From positions 114,441,699-114,505,698 of the forward strand of contig CM057828.1 of NCBI GenBank assembly GCA_030068075.1: a stretch of DNA of 64,000 nucleotides, read 5' to 3'. Both the position numbers and the translations under genes were made by a program. Below, in pieces: positions 63,832-64,000 of the stretch. The stretch comes from Paguma larvata (lineage: Eukaryota > Chordata > Mammalia > Carnivora > Viverridae). Position 1 is the stretch's first letter, and each line of letters opens with the position of its first letter. The notes beneath the pieces were generated by a model. It saw only the letters and a list, made by a program, of their open reading frames with translations. It did no database searches and was not told the origin of the DNA.

Positions 63832-64000
63832 ACAAATTTCTCTGACACTATACTCTCTTCTCAAAGAAGAATGCAATCTTAGTACTTCCTATTACACTTA
63901 GAATTCCCTGTGTAGTCTGTGAAATTCCAATAATGAGGTTTCTAATCTATTCATGTTACCCTTTTTATCCTGTTTTCTCCCAATTTAAGTCCCTTGCTGC
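63832..64000. other. Unique sequence
   Basis: Nothing recognised up to the window end. Confidence 0.4.

Noticed and set aside
63570..63845. Glu/Gly-rich and Ser/Leu-rich open frames
   Set aside because: These are translations of the GGA/GAA repeat in both directions.

Overview
The window is vertebrate nuclear DNA from a carnivore, most likely a cat (Felidae). The main evidence is about 42 copies, most roughly 140-250 bp, of a tRNA-Lys-derived CAN-SINE. The copies have the felid arrangement: a head reading GGCGCCTGGGTGGCTCAG, box B-like GTTCGAGCC, a CT-rich stretch, then AATAAATAAA and an A tail. Several L1 3' ends are also of carnivore type. There are no operons, ribosome binding sites or CRISPR arrays. 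I recognise no protein-coding exon, host RNA gene or processed pseudogene. Every long open frame is a retroelement remnant, the CT/GA tract of a SINE, or looks like chance. The window is best read as intergenic DNA or the inside of a very large intron.

Layout. 1-6.6 kb: mostly unique DNA with SINEs and one MLT1-class LTR. 6.65-9.04 kb: an old L1 ORF2 fragment carrying four younger insertions. 9.0-16.3 kb: MIR, MLT1 and MER20-type fossils around several repeat-poor islands, including a CpG cluster near 10.0 kb, an E-box/TATA pair near 11.4-11.6 kb and an AT-rich homeodomain-motif island near 13.1 kb. 16.3-24.06 kb: the poorest part in repeats and the best place to look for conserved non-coding elements. 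24-32 kb: dense retroelements (two minus-strand L1 3' ends, a SINE-flank duplication, clustered SINEs, probable LTRs). 32-39.5 kb: mixed unique DNA, a minus-strand L1 and old fossils. 40-44.5 kb: LTR-rich, with an ERV solo LTR inside a SINE and two LTRs split by SINEs. 44.8-53.4 kb: two plus-strand L1 remnants (one about 3.1 kb), an LTR, and an 88-bp-period tandem duplication. 53.4-55 kb: a CpG- and G-quadruplex-rich island. 55.2-62 kb: a young 5'-truncated L1, an MLT1 LTR split by a second LTR, stacked SINEs, and a homeodomain-motif island near 60.4 kb. The window closes with a 165-bp GGA/GAA polypurine tract at 63.7 kb.

There are no genes whose joint action can be described. The sequence does give a layered insertion history readable from nesting and target-site duplications, plus several gaps between repeats whose composition suggests cis-regulatory DNA. 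I found no convincing new biological system. The regulatory islands and the rearrangement footprints are the most useful leads. Repeat names rest on memory of family consensus sequences and were not checked by a database search. Boundaries of old elements may be off by tens of bases; SINE boundaries with target-site duplications should be within a few bases.
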